From contig CAYQMB010000108.1 of assembly GCA_964418565.1 (NCBI GenBank), positions 1-9,653 of the forward strand: 9,653 nt of DNA. The letters are read 5' to 3'. Source of the stretch: JAQIBY01 sp964418565 (GTDB lineage Bacteria > Bacteroidota > Bacteroidia > Bacteroidales > ML635J-15). Below are positions 7,950-9,653 of this stretch, one piece after another. The first letter of the stretch is position 1; each line of letters begins with the position of its first letter. The position numbers and the translations under genes are program-made. Under the pieces are notes generated by a model. The model saw nothing but the letters and a program-made list of their open reading frames with translations, did no database searches and was not told the DNA's origin.

Positions 7950-7984
7950 AAAGCCGCAGTTGACCGCCTGCGGCTTTGTTTTTT
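7950..7984 (+). terminator. Intrinsic terminator of the C10 protease gene
   Basis: A perfect 10-bp stem (AAAGCCGCAG at 7950-7959, CTGCGGCTTT at 7968-7977) with an 8-base loop is followed by G and six T (7979-7984). It lies 27 bases after the stop codon at 7922. On the other strand the downstream T-run is interrupted, so it mainly serves the plus strand. Confidence 0.9.
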
Positions 7985-7994
7985 GTACCAGTTC

Positions 7995-8025
7995 AAAAAA
8001 AGACCGGCAGTAAACCGGTCTTTTT
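7995..8025 (-). terminator. Terminator of the DUF2723 gene, probably bidirectional
   Basis: An 11-bp stem (AAAAAGACCGG at 7997-8007, CCGGTCTTTTT at 8015-8025) encloses a 7-base loop. Read on the minus strand it ends in seven T (complement of 7995-8001), 24 bases past the minus-strand stop codon. On the plus strand it ends in five T, so it can back up the preceding terminator. Confidence 0.85.
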
Positions 8026-8049
8026 CAAATTGTGTATATATATTCTGTT

Positions 8050-9653
8050 TTACTGACGAGCGTACTTAAAATGTTTCTCAAATTCTGGTGTATACCGTGT
8101 CAATACCTCCTGGATTACCGTGGTGACTTCCTGTCGCTGATGACGACCTGCAATTCTGTATGAATCCTGTATGGTTTGTATCGCCATCCCGATTTCACGG
8201 TAATTGCTGTTGATTTCATCATCATCCAGGCTGAAATGGTAATTGAGCTCCTTATCGTATATGCTGACAATGTGCTCAAGAAGTGCATCGCCTTTTTCAT
8301 TTTTACCCAGGTTATACCAGGCTGCTGCCATATCGGTGGAAAACAAATCCGGAATGAACACATTCATTGGAATCTGCTCTTCACAGCGTTCCAGCACTTC
8401 TATGGCACGGGCTGTATCGCCTTCGTTTCTCAAACGGTTTGCCAGCATGACAAAACGCTGCCTGAGTTGTACGATTTTTGTTGTGCGGCGAATGGTGAAA
8501 TCTGCATAAATCGTCGTGTCCTCAATATTGCCAAACTCAAAGTTGTTCATCATGTTGTCGTAAAAAACTTCTGTATCAATTCTGGTGTTCCCTGATTTGA
8601 TGGGAGTAAGGCGATATGAGAAGCCATCCAGTTGGAAGTAGGGGCTTAGGTTGAGGGTTTCGTTCCGGCCTACGGAGGTGAAATACACCGGCCGTTTCCA
8701 TTCGAAATTGGCCAACATATCCAGGATCATCATCTGGTTTTTCAGCAGGTATTTCTGTTTGCTGTCCCAACGCATCTCATTTTCCATAAGATGTGCATCT
8801 TCAGGTTTTACAATGCCATAGTCAACGGCATTGGCCGAATCAACAGGCAACACAAACTTAGAAGTCGGGTAGGTGTAAAATGTATCGCCGGTACGTGAAC
8901 GCAGTTTTGATTTTTTGTCGTTGGCAATATATTCTATGACCTTTTCTAAGGGTTGATAGCCCTTATATGCCGGGTTTTCGTAGCGGTAATTGATGTCCCG
9001 TTTTCCGGGTTCATATTTTTCTGCTTTCAGAGAAAATGGCATGGGCTCGGCCTCGTAGGTTTTCATCTTCATCTGGTCAATATACCAGTTGCTGGCAACA
9101 TACGGCAGGCAGCACACTTTAACATCGGTCCGATACCCTTCCACTTCCTGAGCATACCAGATTGGGAAGGTGTCGTTATCCCCGTAAGTAAACAGAATTG
9201 AATTCGGCTGACATGATGCCAGGTAGTTGTGCGCATAATCACGTGCAACATAGCGGTTGCTTCTGTCGTGATCATCCCAGTTTTGTGCAGCCATCTGAAG
9301 GGGTACAAGCAAAGCAAAGCCTGTAGCAAGGGCAGCAGTTGCCGGGCCTTTAAACAAGCGTTGCAGCAATTTGTAAACACCCAGCGTTCCCAGGCCAATC
9401 CATATGCTGAAAGCGTAAAATGAGCCGGCATAAGCGTAATCACGTTCTCTCGGCTGATGGGGATATTGGTTGAGGTAGAACACAATGGCAATTCCTGTCA
9501 TGATAAACAGCAGGGCTACAATCCAGCCGTCGTGTTTTTGTTTTTTGAACTGGAAGAACAACCCAATGAGCACAAGCAACAGGGGTAGCATGTAATATAT
9601 GTTGTGTGCCTTGTTTTTGTAATGCTCTGGCATCATATTCTGATCGCCCACAC
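8050..9653 (-). CDS. DUF2723 / GT117 (TMEM260-like) membrane protein, C-terminal part
   Basis: Partial: the frame runs off the right edge, so the true start lies outside; the GTG at 9651 is an internal valine. The visible 534 codons (including the stop) are the C-terminal half of a protein that usually has about 1000 residues in Bacteroidota. Counting from that valine, four hydrophobic segments appear at about 18-35, 42-60, 74-96 and 104-123. The strongly conserved stretch NQYPHQPRERDYAYAGSFY lies between the second and third. A large soluble domain follows, with WDDHDRSNRYVARDYAHNYL and ILFTYGDNDTFPIWYAQEVEG, both typical of the family, and a helical, TPR-like end (about 415-500). The family is a GT-C-type glycosyltransferase; human TMEM260 is a protein O-mannosyltransferase. 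An envelope glycosylation role here is inferred, and the catalytic N-terminal domain is not in the window. It converges on the C10 protease gene with a 127-base gap. Confidence 0.92.
   Translation of the reverse strand, partial: VGDQNMMPEHYKNKAHNIYYMLPLLLVLIGLFFQFKKQKHDGWIVALLFIMTGIAIVFYLNQYPHQPRERDYAYAGSFYAFSIWIGLGTLGVYKLLQRLFKGPATAALATGFALLVPLQMAAQNWDDHDRSNRYVARDYAHNYLASCQPNSILFTYGDNDTFPIWYAQEVEGYRTDVKVCCLPYVASNWYIDQMKMKTYEAEPMPFSLKAEKYEPGKRDINYRYENPAYKGYQPLEKVIEYIANDKKSKLRSRTGDTFYTYPTSKFVLPVDSANAVDYGIVKPEDAHLMENEMRWDSKQKYLLKNQMMILDMLANFEWKRPVYFTSVGRNETLNLSPYFQLDGFSYRLTPIKSGNTRIDTEVFYDNMMNNFEFGNIEDTTIYADFTIRRTTKIVQLRQRFVMLANRLRNEGDTARAIEVLERCEEQIPMNVFIPDLFSTDMAAAWYNLGKNEKGDALLEHIVSIYDKELNYHFSLDDDEINSNYREIGMAIQTIQDSYRIAGRHQRQEVTTVIQEVLTRYTPEFEKHFKYARQ

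Noticed and set aside
8176..8595. A 139-codon plus-strand open frame opposite the DUF2723 gene
   Set aside because: Antisense to conserved family sequence, no own promoter or known domain.
1..9653. CRISPR array, tRNA, rRNA, insertion sequence or known defence system
   Set aside because: No regularly spaced direct repeats, no cloverleaf or rRNA core sequences, and no transposase or defence-type protein was recognised.

Overview
The window looks like a chromosomal fragment from a Bacteroidota bacterium (Bacteroidia/Flavobacteriia type). Three things point there: a large secreted protein ending in a type IX secretion system (T9SS) type A sorting domain, a DUF2723/GT117 membrane protein of the kind common in this phylum, and gene starts without clear Shine-Dalgarno sequences in AT-rich leaders. 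No rRNA, tRNA, CRISPR array or recognisable insertion sequence was seen.

Layout, left to right. Positions 1-316 hold no gene I can support; part of this stretch is clearly more GC-rich than the rest. A small SRPBCC (START-like) ligand-binding protein follows (317-802, +). Next, 105 bases downstream, is a cryptochrome/photolyase of the iron-sulfur FeS-BCP class (908-2440, +), whose four cluster cysteines have the same spacing as in the (6-4) photolyase PhrB of Agrobacterium. These two genes form a small light/DNA-repair unit of a kind I recall from other Bacteroidota. A candidate Bacteroidetes housekeeping promoter lies just before the photolyase gene.

The centre is a 1791-residue secreted modular protein (2547-7922, +). 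It has a signal peptide, a Spi-type propeptide, an intact C10 (streptopain-like) cysteine peptidase, PPC-like and CARDB-like modules, Ig-like modules, a LamG-type lectin fold, a run of PKD/Ig-like modules and a T9SS sorting domain. Just upstream is a promoter-like pair of boxes resembling an ECF-sigma promoter, with a short inverted repeat. The gene ends at a strong intrinsic terminator.

On the opposite strand, converging on it, is the C-terminal half of a DUF2723 (GT117, TMEM260-like) multi-pass protein (8050 to the right edge, -), with its own probable terminator in the 127-base convergent gap. I found no clearly new multi-gene system. The most interesting points are the ECF-like promoter of the protease, the strong skew of O-glycosylation sequons to its non-catalytic part beside a possible protein O-mannosyltransferase, and the protein's domain architecture.
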